Below, piece after piece: positions 51,401 to 60,768 of a stretch of DNA of 64,000 nt; within the stretch, counting starts at the first letter, position 1, and each line of letters begins with the position of its first letter. The DNA is from Trissonchulus latispiculum (lineage: Eukaryota > Nematoda > Enoplea > Enoplida > Ironidae): NCBI GenBank assembly GCA_030248195.1, contig JASAND010019722.1, positions 40,953-104,952 of the forward strand, written 5' to 3'. Below the pieces are notes generated by a model. That model was not told the origin of the DNA, made no database searches, and was given only the letters and a program-made list of their open reading frames with translations. A program made the position numbers and the translations under genes.

Positions 51401-54400
51401 TAGGGGAGCGCGAGAGCGCTCCCCTATAATATGGGTGTAAAAGGCTCAGTGCGGCCCTTGGAGACCCGTTCGAGCTCCGTGCCAGCTAAATACTCAACGA
51501 AACTGGACAATTTTGGTATCGTTGGAATCTACACGACGAGTACTACAAGTCGCAAAAAAGTTTTGGTCAAAATTTTCAACTTTGAAAATTTTCGCTTCCG
51601 GGCAAGTTAGGTCCGTTTGTTTTTTTTCCGTGTAAGTCACGCTTGGAAAAATGCAATTTTCTGTCGAAGTGTTAGAACGATCTGGGCATTTTCAGCAGGT
51701 GAAGTTAGGTTTTTCTGAACATATATACCCCGAAAGTGAACCTTTTTGATATTATTTCGCTGCCCGGCCCGGCCAGCCACCTGTACGGCCGGCCAAAAGT
51801 GGACTTGGCGCTAAAATAGCCAAAAATGGCCAATTTTTTGTCAAAGCTACAGGACTCAGGGAAGAAGCTAGAGAGACGTGGTTTGTTGCATAAGGATCTA
51901 CGGAAGGGTTTATATGTCCTAACGAGGGCGATTTTTGATATCTGGCCAGGATCGTTCTGGCGGCCGGCCTAAAGTTGGTCCGGCCAAATAGCCATTTTCG
52001 GAAAATTTCTAAGTCCCAACTCCACAGAAAATAGTCAAAAATGGGCTGAAATATTATGTTTTGGACCATATAGTGGGACGCATATAAGGGTTATCGGGGT
52101 CGCTGAAAACGACGAGCATAGTCGCAGCGCTGTGCGGTGCTGCTATCGTGCTGTACTGCTATGCAACAACCATAGCACGCTGTCTGTAGACTTACTGTAA
52201 ACGGCTGAACATATGAAACTTGGCGAAAATCATGTCTGTAGTAAGGGGGAACTGTAGCTATGTTAGTTGGGGCACTCTCTAGCTTCCACCGTGCTGTATG
52301 TGCTGCCCCAAACACAGCACCGTCGATAACAAGTTATTCATTCGCCACTGGTATTTGAAATTCGGCATACAGATAGTTTAGGACATGACAAACTATTATA
52401 GATACGTTTCGAATACTTATTACGATGTTGCTATGTGGTTGCGCTGCAGTGGAGTGCTGCAGAAGTACAGCACGGCCTATAACTAACTACAGAAAACTTG
52501 CAATCGTCTGAAATTTTGCACACATGTGCAGAACAGCATTGCAAATCGTGCCGTATGAGTTTCCTTCACTGACAGTAAAGTTTGCATCTGGTTGCACTGC
52601 AGTAGAGTGCTGCTGAAGTACAGCACTGCCTATAACTAGCTACAAGTAAGTTGCAATCGTCCGAAATTTTGCACACAAGTGCAGAATAGCATTGCAAATC
52701 GTGTTTCATGAGTTTCCTTCACTGACAGTAAAGTTTGCATTTGTTTGCGCTGCAGTAGAGTGCTGCTGAAGTACAGCACTGCCTATAACTAGCTACAGAT
52801 GAGTTGCAATCGTCCGAAATTTTGCACACAAGTGCGGCAGAGCATTGCAAATCGTGCCGTATGAGTTTCCTTCACTGACAGTAAAGTTTGCATCTAGTTG
52901 CACTGCAGTAGAGTCCTGCTAAAGTACAGCACGGCCTATAACTAGCTACAAGTAAGTTGCAATCGTCCGAAATTTTGCACACAAGTGCGGCAGAGCTTTG
53001 CAAATCGTGCCGTATGAGTTTCTTTCACCGACAGTAACGTTTGCATCTGGTTGGGCTGCAGTCGAGTGCTGCTGAAGCACAGCACGGCCTATAACTAGCT
53101 ACAGGAAAGTTGCAATCGTCCGAAATTTTGTATGCAAGTACGGAAGAGCATTGCAAATCGTGTATTATGAGTTTTCTTCACTGACAGTAAAGTTTGCATT
53201 TGTTTGCGCTGCAGTAGAGTGCTATATGCTATATACAGTAACTAAAACTATTGCAGCAAATGGATACTGGATGTTGGATTTCTGTCAAAATAGAGACAAA
53301 GGAAGAACTTGGAACTTTTCAAGCTTCTTTGTTCTGTATTTTCGGTTGACGATTAATGATTGGCGGAATTTTTAAAGTTTCTTTCACACAGCTTTAACGT
53401 TTCTGCTTTTTACTGAGAACCTTAAACATGAAATAGGACAAGAATAAAAATGCTCCGGTGGAGCATGAAAAATGCAATATGGGTGACATTCGGTTGTAAA
53501 TGGACAGAGGACTAGGTTTTAAAACGTTAATATGGGATTGGCAGGTTGTAAATGCCAGGAGGACTAGGTTAAAAGCGCACTAATATGGACCAGCTTCGCT
53601 GAACAACCCATATTCGCGGTCACTAGCTCCACTCACATGACATAGAGTAAGATCTACATTCTTCAGCTTTCAAAGCAAGCGGGACGATTGTGAAATATTA
53701 AAGCTTACGTATTCCAAATAAACAATGCAGTTCTAGTAGAAAGGTGTTCAAGGTGTTTTTTCTGCAGTGTTAGCGCATAATCTTGTATTAAGTTGATGCG
53801 AAAAGCAGTTGACATTATGGACGTGTATTATTAAGTTGTATAATAAGGAGCACGACCAAAATATGTACTTGCAGGCCATGCTGACAAAAGTCGTACAATT
53901 TTCCGAAGAACTGCCAATAGCAACAGCAAGCAGCAGCCGATAGAAACTCTGGACAGTTTTCGCGAATAAGGGTTGTTCAGCGAAGCTGGTCCATATTAGT
54001 GCGCTTTTAACCTAGTCCTCCTGGCATTTACAACCTGCCAATCCCATATTAACGTTTTAAAACCTAGTCCTCTGTCCATTTACAACCGAATGTCACCCAT
54101 ATTACATTTTTCATGCTCCACCGGAGCATTTTTATTCTTGTATATATATATATATATTCATACAATGTCCGGCATACGCATATATATACACACGTATATA
54201 TATATATATATTTTTATTTTATTTTGTGGGGTTCCCACCTCATCCCCCCGGCCGGGCGGGGTCCCCCTCTAAAAGGGGAGGGCGACCCCGGCGGGGGGGG
54301 GGGGGGGGGGGAAGGTAGCAAAGTGACCAGGGAAGGGAGCCAGGGCGTTAGTTAGTGTGGTTTTGTGCTATTTTGTTCTTGTTTATTTATTATGGAATTT

Positions 54401-57400
54401 AATATTATATACGCAATGTTTTAGTAGTGTGTTGATTGTGTGGGCAATCAATAATAAATTCGTAGAAGGGGGGTTACAGTAAACCAACTGATAACGAATA
54501 GAGTCCCAGAACTCGTAAAATTACCTGACAACCACAATGCTTTCGTCTGGAACAAAACGTGTCAACCGATGTTTTGGAGGACAAAGAGTCATCTACATGC
54601 GTTTTAACTGGACAAATAACAGAAATCAGCCGCTTGAACCATTCAATGGGAGCATTGCAACAGCCCATGGTTGAGGAAGCTTCACATTTTGAAGCATTGT
54701 AACAAAAGCAAGCACTACAACAAGGTCTTGAGCAATGACTTGAGGAGGTAGACGTTGGTTCAGACTGTACAGAAGCAGTGCTATCAGACGGTATAGGAGC
54801 TGCCATTTTATATAATCAATATATAAGCTATAAATAAGTTTAGAAAATTAAGAAAGGAATGTTGAAGTCCGCATCCGCAAAATTGTTTATCAGAAAAGTG
54901 ACATAGAACAACAAAAGAAGCTCTAGTTGTATGTACAGATAGCAAATAGCGGAAGCGTTAAATCATAAAATTAACAAAACATTCACCAAACAACTATGCT
55001 AAAGTCCAAATAAGCTAATCTTAAAATTATTATAGCACTATGAGTACTGAAATAATTAGATAAATAACAAACTTTTGATAAACGTATTACGTTATATAAA
55101 CGTATATATATTATACGTTATGTAATTTTAAAGTAAAGAACCTACAGACCATTACAGAAAGGAAAAGTCAAGTATAATACACATATATACACAGAACTGT
55201 CGAAAGCAGAATTTGCCCACTCGACATAATATACAAACTTTTATACAAATTTATTCAGTCAACTTTCAACTTTTTCCAAACATGTACGTCCATTTGAAAT
55301 GCGCAATGTGGCTTAGTTAGACTTTGGAATAGGCATAATAGCAAGTGCACTCAAAATATCTAGATGTACCGTAAGTGCAAAACGCAACGCAGGAAAAAGA
55401 GCAAACTTGTTACGCAAAAGCTGTCTCTGACAACTTGCAATTTCCGCTGATAGGATGCTATATACGTTCGTTTCCAAAAGCTATATATGCATGCAAAAGA
55501 TAATTGCATTCGATTGCAAAAAATATCGGCAAGCTGGTTACAACTAGTTATGTTGGATCAAATGACAAAATAAAAAATGGTGCATGAAAAATTAAGATAA
55601 GATTGCATCGCCGGATGAAAACCGCCGACAAATAAACTTTTTCGTACGTAAAGTTAGTTATTCAAAATATTTGTGATTGCTGGGGGAAATAAACATTACA
55701 TTCAGTTTGTTTACATGCAAACACTAATCAAGAATGTCGCAAATGCAATCGTATGACGTTAAAGTATCAACGGGCGTGTAAAAAACAGCTCATATGATTG
55801 GTGCTTCCTCCGATTAACTGTTGTCAAAACAAACAGTCTTGTGCATCAGAAATAAACTTAAAATAAAAACTTATAAACCGTAGTGTATATTATATACATA
55901 TATTTTAAAACTTTAACATTTTCGACTTCATCAATCTTCTAGCTCCCGGTTACATTGTTAAAAAGCTTATTGTCACACTAGGGTCATGCTAAACAGCGAC
56001 AATATAATACCATGCTCCGCTCATTAATCCATTACATTCCACTCCATAATCACAGTGGATATATACGTTGTCTGTCGCTTAAAATGAAAACACTTCTATT
56101 AACATTAAAAAAGCATGCATCAAATGCAACGATATCATGTTTAGCGCTACAATCGACCGTCAAATATATCAACACGCAAATCTGTCCGCCTGTGCCCCAA
56201 TACGCGCAATATATAATATGTACGTAGTGATACTGAATAGACCAGCACCAGCTGGTAAATTGATTAAATAGGTTTAACCGAAAATTCCAGAGTATATATT
56301 TCCCTCCACTAGAGGCATGTAGATCAACCAGCGCAAATTACACATGCAAAGCAATATCATTCCTACATGTTATAAACACTTGTATACGTATTCACTCACA
56401 ACAGCAAGAAAACAGTGATTGGTTAAAACGCATGACTAAAAGTAAAGCTTTGAGTCAATTTCATTTTGACAGTATTATATAAACAAATAAACGGCGGAAA
56501 ATGTCACTATTATTTTGTACATTGATTCGTACGTAATACCGCCATAACTCATTCGTAGTAGCATAACAATCAAACAGCACATATATTACTCATACGCTCA
56601 TACGCAGATCATCACAACAAGCATACAAACAATACATGCGTATATACAGCACGTATATAATTGTATAGCATACGCTACAGCCATGTGACCAAGGAGGGGG
56701 TTGCGGAATAAAACCGTCGCCTCTGAGCTAAAAACCTATATATATATTGGATTCCAGGAGCTTGCGATCTTTTATACAATCATAAGTTCATAACCTTGAA
56801 TTTGATACGTATTGATACGGGAGGGTGTCTGGGGTCTGGATCCCCCCTCTTTTGGGGTGACAAAAGGCAACATTTTTGTTAATTTAATAGCAGAACTGGC
56901 AGTTTTTAAAAATTCCAAAGGTTATATTTCCTGGGTGTGGGCCTGAAAGCCCCCCCCAATTTCGAAACCCTCAGTACGTAATATACTCCCAATTTGTTCC
57001 CAAATAAGAACTGAACTGACCAGTATGTAGTCAAGCGGCAAAAACCCACTTTTTCTTTCGTGGACCAGAACTTTCGACTAGTTAGGGCTAGCACGACTTT
57101 GATACTGTATTTGATTAGTGTTTGCACTAAGCTTTCGAATGAGGTATATATAGTTTGTCTCTCTAGGCCAAGGCCCTGCCCTTATGGAGAAATTAAAGTT
57201 CTCCGTGTCGGGAAAAAACCCATCGGCGGGAAAAACCCACCCGGATTTTTTCTGGAAGCGTGCCAGAACAACTTTGACGGTGCCATTCGAAAGAGCGGGT
57301 TGTCTTTAGTAGGTCTACATCAAAAAATACCAACATTTTTGAAAAATTTCAAAAAAATTGAATTTTGAAAATTTTGTATGTTTAACACGTAAACGTAGGC

Positions 57401-59135
57401 AAATTTTGGAAATTTTTAAAAATTGTTTATTTTCGACTGTTTAAGCATCCTATAGTTCTTATATTTAGAGCCAAACTAGACTTATTTTTAGGCAAAATAA
57501 GCATTTTTTGCAAAAATTGAAATTTTTGCTTGAAATGGCGCCAAGTCCGATTTCGACTTCCAGGAACAACCACAAGAGAACGAACCCAGGTAAAACCTAT
57601 ACCAATTTAAGCTATAGGCTCTATTAAACACTTGCATGTATATTAGTTTGACTAAGTGCAACTCGATTGTGACTAAGTGCAACCCATAACTCCGTTTTGG
57701 TCTAGGTCTTTCCCGTTGTTCAGGGTGACCCGGCAAAGTTTTTTCAAATTTTGGCACTTGGAAGGACCAAAATTTTCGAAAATCTCAAAGTCCTAAAAAA
57801 TTTAGAAGGAAGCAGCGGGGCTACAAGTTTTGGACGCTCTTCAAGATAGGCTATTAAAATCCTATATATATAGCTCATACCGATAAGCCCACACCGGGGG
57901 TGGGTTTTTTCCCACATATTCGAGTGGGTTTTTCCCGCTTGACAATACTGCTATATACATCTTAACAGTTAACAAAAACACGTTAAGAACATGGGCAAAA
58001 TAGAAATAATTCATACCATAGCTAAAGCTTGAATCCCCGTTGGAGTAGTCGGTCCTCGCTTCTTGTTGGTATGGGACGCAGCCGAACTAGAATAGGATCG
58101 AAATAGGCGAGGCAAATGGCGCTTATGGGGAGTTGGCCGGAATTTCTTACTGGAACGCAGTCGTCCAGTTACGGTCACAGAACGCTGCGGCCGGGCTCCC
58201 GGCGTCGACGCTTGACGCAAAGGAGGCGAAATGCTCGCACAGTCATCTTCTGGACGTAAAATGCTCAGACAGGGCAGATCGGCTGCAGAGTCTAAACTTT
58301 TGCTGCAAACCATTCCAACGGGCACAGGCCCGGCCGACGGGTCAAGAGGTGAGGAGGTGGAGGAGCATTTCCCGCCGGCTTTGGCTCGACGAGTCTGACG
58401 TGGGCTGTTTCGCGGACTGGGGAAGGGAAACAGTTTCAGAATGTTCCAGATCAGGTCATCAAAGTCCAGCCGTTGACCGCGATGCTGATCATGCGGTCCA
58501 GAGGAGGAAAAGGTGGAACTGGAGGAGTGATTTGCCGCAAATCCACCATCCTTTTCGGGTGTGATCAATTCATCCTTTACAGCCGACTTATTTCGCCTCA
58601 GACCTGACACCGTCGACGGCGTGCTGTAATGAAAGCTGGCCGAGCCACGGCCTTTAGGAGATCTGTTCTGAACCATTGACTTGCAGGTTCTGGACAAATC
58701 AGCGCCCAAATTGCCGGCCGAGATATCATCAGTCAGCAGTTCAGGGCAACTAGGAGAGGGAGTTATCAGGACCTCAGGAATGAGGCTGCTATCAACCGTG
58801 GTGGAGACTTCCGACGATAAGTGAACCAAAGATGAAGCCGTGGCACGACGACCAGAACAAGACTTTAACAGCCCATCATTGCACTGCGAAGGAACTGTAT
58901 TACAAACACCATTATCCATGGAAGACATATTGTCTACTCGTACAGACGTTATGGGTAATTCTGTTAAGTTAATTTCAGCAGTTGGCCCGTCAGCCACATC
59001 ACCAAAACGATAATTGCACTCTCTGACATCAAGCTTGAATTCACCGTACGCCTCACCAGGCACTCCACCGATAAGGGTTTTGTCCTTTTTGCCTCCCAAA
59101 ATTCCAGAACGCTGACAGCTGTGAACACAGCCCAT
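45342..59135 (-). CDS. ITPK: Inositol-1,4,5-trisphosphate 3-kinase gene (IP3 3-kinase)
   Basis: The enzyme phosphorylates Ins(1,4,5)P3 at the 3-position using ATP. This ends the calcium-release signal and makes Ins(1,3,4,5)P4, normally in the cytosol under calmodulin control. Exons on the minus strand: first exon 59135-58017 or alternative first exon 54806-54525, then 51072-50982, 49604-49455, 49226-49154, 48909-48774, 48413-48357, 48113-48060, 46838-46707, and 46478 to 46281 (or to 46305 plus 45404-45342). All phases agree. Family hallmarks: the PxxxDxKxG signature as 'PAVMDIKMG', the InsP3-kinase-specific '[11 protein letters not shown]' and 'AVTKLRYMQ', '[10 protein letters not shown]', 'GSSILIL' and the metal-binding 'WLIDFAK'. 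These fit IP3 3-kinase rather than inositol polyphosphate multikinase. Predicted lengths are 669 and 390 residues with the 46281 stop. Confidence 0.96.
45745..46096. mobile_element. G-tract MITE with inverted CC(T/C)(A/G)GCATTTTTT ends
   Basis: The left end 'cccggcattttttagg' and right end 'ctaaaaaaatgctagg' are inverted repeats. The interior has 'gtggggggaggcgac'-type tracts and 'gctaaaaattgagaaaatg'. It lies between the last two possible exons of the IP3 3-kinase gene. Confidence 0.55.
46281..46478 (-). CDS. ITPK: IP3 3-kinase exon with SSIL and IDF motifs (last or penultimate)
   Basis: Acceptor 'gtttcatcag', phase 0. It encodes '[20 protein letters not shown]' and then '[12 protein letters not shown]', then '[16 protein letters not shown]', ending 'RIFLCH' and TAA. 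It corresponds to vertebrate 'EVIGSSLLFIHD', 'VWMIDFGKT' and 'GNREDGYLSGLNNL'. Asp of IDF is the metal-binding residue. Splicing at 'gag|gcaaga' (46304) would replace the last seven residues. Confidence 0.96.
   Translation of the reverse strand: MIGSSILILYDSQRVGIWLIDFAKAVPLPAGVTVTHRSEWNLGNHEDGYLFGLDNLIEARIFLCH
46707..46838 (-). CDS. ITPK: IP3 3-kinase exon
   Basis: Acceptor 'gctaattttag', 44 codons in phase 0, donor 'gaa|gtatgt'. It encodes '[20 protein letters not shown]' and then '[20 protein letters not shown]', matching 'VTKVLEDFVDG', 'LEELREALEISPFFKTHE'. Confidence 0.95.
46950..47290. repeat. Imperfect tandem duplication in an intron
   Basis: 'aaattatgctgccgagc' with 'atcctggtctttccggatg' and 'agacgtgtgctgg' occurs at ~47083-47150 and again at ~47184-47276. 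A diverged relative is at ~49690-49915 ('cttggatgctctgatgt', 'cgtgtgctgggcc'). Probably a dispersed short retroelement or its relic. Confidence 0.5.
47384..47765. mobile_element. G/C-tract MITE, GGATCCAGG-type ends
   Basis: It starts 'ggggcggatccaggtgaggg' and ends 'cacaaaatcctggatttcc'. The interior carries 'gggccttcggcgcg'. It resembles the 3193-3451 and 4895-5145 elements and lies in an IP3 3-kinase intron. Confidence 0.5.
48060..48113 (-). CDS. ITPK: IP3 3-kinase exon
   Basis: Acceptor 'atgtgtttag', 18 codons in phase 0, donor 'cag|gtaaat'. It encodes '[18 protein letters not shown]', matching vertebrate 'NRDFKKTKTREQ'. Confidence 0.9.
48357..48413 (-). CDS. ITPK: IP3 3-kinase exon
   Basis: Acceptor 'tcttgttgtag', 19 codons in phase 0, donor 'atg|gtaata'. 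It encodes '[19 protein letters not shown]', matching 'WRETMSSTSTLGFRIEGIK'. Confidence 0.95.
48450..48490. repeat. (AGT)n microsatellite
   Basis: About ten 'agt' units with two interruptions, in an IP3 3-kinase intron close to the exon 48357-48413. Confidence 0.85.
48650..48684. repeat. (TTTG)n microsatellite
   Basis: Eight uninterrupted 'tttg' units, about 90 nt into the intron after the exon 48774-48909. Confidence 0.9.
48774..48909 (-). CDS. ITPK: IP3 3-kinase exon, InsP3-binding insert
   Basis: Acceptor 'gatttatttag', phase 2 in and phase 0 out, donor 'caa|gtatga'. It encodes '[20 protein letters not shown]', '[12 protein letters not shown]' and 'AVTKLRYMQ'. This helical insert distinguishes IP3 3-kinases from multikinases and contacts the InsP3 phosphates through its basic residues. 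Confidence 0.96.
49154..49226 (-). CDS. ITPK: IP3 3-kinase exon with PxxxDxKxG signature
   Basis: Acceptor 'aatattttag', phase 1 in and phase 2 out, donor 'acaag|gtaagg'. It encodes '[12 protein letters not shown]', then '[13 protein letters not shown]', which contains the inositol-phosphate kinase signature. Confidence 0.97.
49455..49604 (-). CDS. ITPK: IP3 3-kinase exon, start of the catalytic fold
   Basis: Acceptor 'attacttttcag', phase 1 in and out, donor 'gaat|gtacgt'. It encodes '[20 protein letters not shown]', then '[20 protein letters not shown]'. It corresponds to vertebrate 'GHAGSFKAAANGRILKK', 'LRPFVPAYHG'. Phase 1 is required by the next exon, which excludes the alternative donor four bases downstream. 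Confidence 0.95.
50217..50600. mobile_element. G/C-tract MITE in IP3 3-kinase intron
   Basis: The left end 'cctgggtttactttactgg' and right end 'cacctaaaataaaccag' are inverted repeats. The interior includes 'cactataaggtgctcagaaa' and 'ttttagcatagttatagcag', shared in reverse orientation with 16276-16636. 'tcggc' flanks both sides. Confidence 0.65.
50982..51072 (-). CDS. ITPK: IP3 3-kinase exon, first exon shared by both isoforms
   Basis: Acceptor 'attgattttag', phase 0 in and phase 1 out, donor 'gaag|gttggt'. It encodes '[10 protein letters not shown]', '[13 protein letters not shown]' and 'SQISGHEG', in the place of vertebrate 'FKKKYPWIQLAGHAG'. The basic and aromatic stretch '[10 protein letters not shown]' is where mammalian IP3 3-kinases bind calmodulin, so a similar role is inferred. 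A nearer acceptor at 51036 breaks phase with both first exons. Confidence 0.88.
51395..51432. repeat. Stem-loop, 17-bp perfect stem
   Basis: 'atattataggggagcgc' pairs perfectly with 'gcgctcccctataatat' across loop 'gaga'. It is related to the hairpins at 1374 and 9484, but its flanking body is different. Confidence 0.85.
51433..52440. other. Intron 1 of the long IP3 3-kinase isoform, diverged satellite edge
   Basis: No exon seen. 52091-52330 contains diverged words of the 153-bp satellite that follows ('gtgctgtactgct', 'acttgg', 'gtgctgtatgtgctg'). The remainder is single-copy-like with 'ggccggcc' patches. Confidence 0.45.
52441..53226. repeat. 153-bp tandem satellite, about 5.1 units
   Basis: Units start at 52441, 52594, 52747, 52900, 53053 and 53206, an exact 153-bp period. 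Each carries 'gctgcagt', 'gtacagcac' (variant 'gcacagcac'), 'cctataactagctaca', 'gttgcaatcgtccgaaattt' and 'cactgacagtaaagtttgca'. Although 153 is a multiple of three, no unit-long ORF is conserved. Confidence 0.92.
53438..54141. mobile_element. 704-bp element with 181-bp terminal inverted repeats
   Basis: The arms 53438-53618 and 53961-54141 are reverse complements with very few mismatches. They share 'ggaggactaggtt', 'ttgtaaatggacagaggact' and 'ccagcttcgctgaacaaccc'. Near each outer end is a small palindrome 'atgctccggtggagcat'. The 342-nt centre is unrelated to other repeats here. No ORF. It resembles long-inverted-repeat non-autonomous DNA transposons. Confidence 0.88.
54139..54312. repeat. 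TA-rich microsatellite and 19-nt G run
   Basis: Tracts of 'tatatata' at 54139-54210 are followed by a G/C-rich patch ending in 19 consecutive G at 54293-54311. Confidence 0.75.
54525..54806 (-). CDS. ITPK: Alternative first exon of the IP3 3-kinase (Cys-rich N-terminus)
   Basis: ATG at 54806 gives 94 codons in phase 0 to the donor 'cag|gtaatt'. The frame is closed upstream by a TGA 9 nt before the ATG, so this is a true start. It fits directly onto the shared exon at 51072. The Ser/Thr-rich start leads into a Cys cluster ('[17 protein letters not shown]', 'MGCCNAP') and then '[14 protein letters not shown]'. Clustered Cys next to hydrophobic and basic residues suggests palmitoylation and membrane attachment. 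Its use as an alternative first exon is inferred from position, strand and phase. Confidence 0.65.
54807..58016. other. Large 5' intron of the IP3 3-kinase long isoform
   Basis: AT-rich and without further exons required by phase. It contains the upstream (promoter-side) region of the short isoform, a GCACCCAGG-type MITE fragment at ~56820-56950, and diffuse repeat DNA at 57160-57960 with 'gggaaaaacccac'-like words on both strands. Confidence 0.5.
58017..59135 (-). CDS. ITPK: First coding exon of the IP3 3-kinase long isoform (MGC N-terminus)
   Basis: 373 codons in phase 0 to the donor 'atg|gtatga'. The start is placed at 59135 ('[10 protein letters not shown]') rather than the upstream Met at 59168, because a strong acceptor 'ttttgttttag' at 59150 separates them; a non-coding leader exon lies further right. 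Gly2 with Cys3 and Cys7 is a classic myristoylation/palmitoylation arrangement. The rest is Ser/Pro/Arg-rich and probably disordered ('[12 protein letters not shown]', '[19 protein letters not shown]'), like the long variable N-termini of vertebrate IP3 3-kinases. No domain recognised. Linkage to the kinase is inferred from strand, phase and absence of other genes between. Confidence 0.75.
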
Positions 59136-59320
59136 ATTTTTATGTATCACTAAAACAAAATGGAACACTATACGTAATAAAAAGGCTGATATGTTTGTTC
59201 GTCACAAGTTTCTAAGCTTCAGCACAAAATATGTCCCAAAATCTGAAAACCTTATACAATTTCATTGTTAGGTGAATCTCTCCTCCAAAATTAAAATTTG
59301 GATTAATAAGCTATTATCAA

Positions 59321-59643
59321 CTGGGATTATTCTACTGGGGGCCTCCATAAAAGACCTTTTCATCCTCCAAAGGTGGCTGCCCCTTTTGGTACCATATTTT
59401 GCCCTGAAAAATGCTCCCAGAGACCAAATTTTCACAAATTTTCCGGCTTCGCGGAGGTTTTCCTTCAATTTTTGCCTTTTTCAACACTAAACATGCTTAC
59501 TTTTGCGATAAAAACAGTACATGCTAGAAAAATAGCGCTATTTTTAGAAAAATTTCCCCCTCTTCCCAAAACTCCTTGCCCCTCGGACTTTGGAGGGCAC
59601 AAGACGCACCCCCTCAAGAAAAAATCCCTAGAATAAGCCCCAG
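59321..59643. mobile_element. MITE with CTGGGxxTATTCTA inverted ends
   Basis: The left end 'ctgggattattctactgg' and right end 'cctagaataagccccag' are inverted repeats, each flanked by 'atcaa'. The interior has 'ttttccggcttcgcggagg', related to the hairpin of other MITEs here. Confidence 0.6.
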
Positions 59644-59783
59644 ATCAATAACCTCAATAAAAGTTCGAAAGGATAAAAATTGAAGCTTGACGTTTCCGTC
59701 TGACAACCGCCAATTTAAAGCAACCGGTTGTTTAGCATAGTGCCCGAAGGAGGCTCGTTTCAAAAAGAAGCTCATAAGCTTAA

Positions 59784-60764
59784 GGTGGTGATTCCCTTTG
59801 GTCACATAAAGTTTGCACCATTATACTCATTTATTCCTTGGAGTTAAGAAGCCATTTTTATATCAAAATGTAGCTTGACATTTTCGCTTTTTAATGCATA
59901 CCATGAAACTAATGTTGCTTTTCTAAAATATTTTTAACACATTTTAGAAGAAGTATAATTTTCCAGAATTTTTGCAGACTCAAGTAAATTTTTTCGCGAG
60001 ACATCGGTTATATCATTCGATAACTCCATCAAATAGCTGGGGACGATTTTTTATTTATTGTGAAATCGCTCTTCGTTGTAGAGAAATAAGCTGAAATGTG
60101 TGCGTAACCTGTATTTTGCCTACTTTTTCCAAATTTGTCAAGCGATTACTTTAGCTAGAAAGCAGCAATCGGGGCAACTAAAAAATCGTCCCTGGGTATA
60201 TTTGTGCAGAACGCGTTAAGGTAAGCAGCAGCCCTCCAGCTTGCATGTTGAATGCTCCACAATCTTTGGAAAAAATTGGTCGTGTTTTTGCAAAAACTAC
60301 ATTTTTTATGATAGCAGCCTACAGGATAGCAGTTGGAAGACGATCATGCGTCGGATAATTTGTCCCTGTGAGACCTTCATATCGACGCCCTTAGTTTGAT
60401 TTTACGGCTTGCGTAGTTCAAGAAATGTTGGATTATTTGATTTCTGCAAAAATGACAAGTTTTCGACGCCAAAACAAGAAAATCGCTTATATCTCACGGT
60501 AGAGAAAAGATAGAAAGTTGCTTTAAAAAGCAAAAATATGAAGCTCAATGAGATCTTTCGAATGAATATATTCATAACTGTGTAGCTGCTGCCAAACTTT
60601 CAGAAATTAGAAAAAACCGCCCTGACCGGAAATCTCGAATTTTTGAATCGGGCTTGCGCGGAGGGTGTTAGAACGCTAAAAGAACTTATTTCGGAAAGTT
60701 TCGTCAAATTTCATCTTCATTTATGCCGCCAACCAGCAATATGTTACCAAAAGGAATCACCACC
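59784..60764. mobile_element. TTAA-flanked inverted-repeat element C, uninterrupted copy
   Basis: A 981-bp element with ends 'ggtggtgattccctttggt' and 'accaaaaggaatcaccacc', bordered by TTAA at 59780-59783 and 60765-60768. It is colinear with elements A and B at 34.9-36.9 kb and serves as the intact reference. No transposase ORF. Confidence 0.9.
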
Positions 60765-60768
60765 TTAA

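Noticed and set aside
52441..53226. Regularly spaced repeats considered as a CRISPR array
   Set aside because: Whole 153-bp units are repeated without short repeats separated by unique spacers, and the DNA is plainly eukaryotic.
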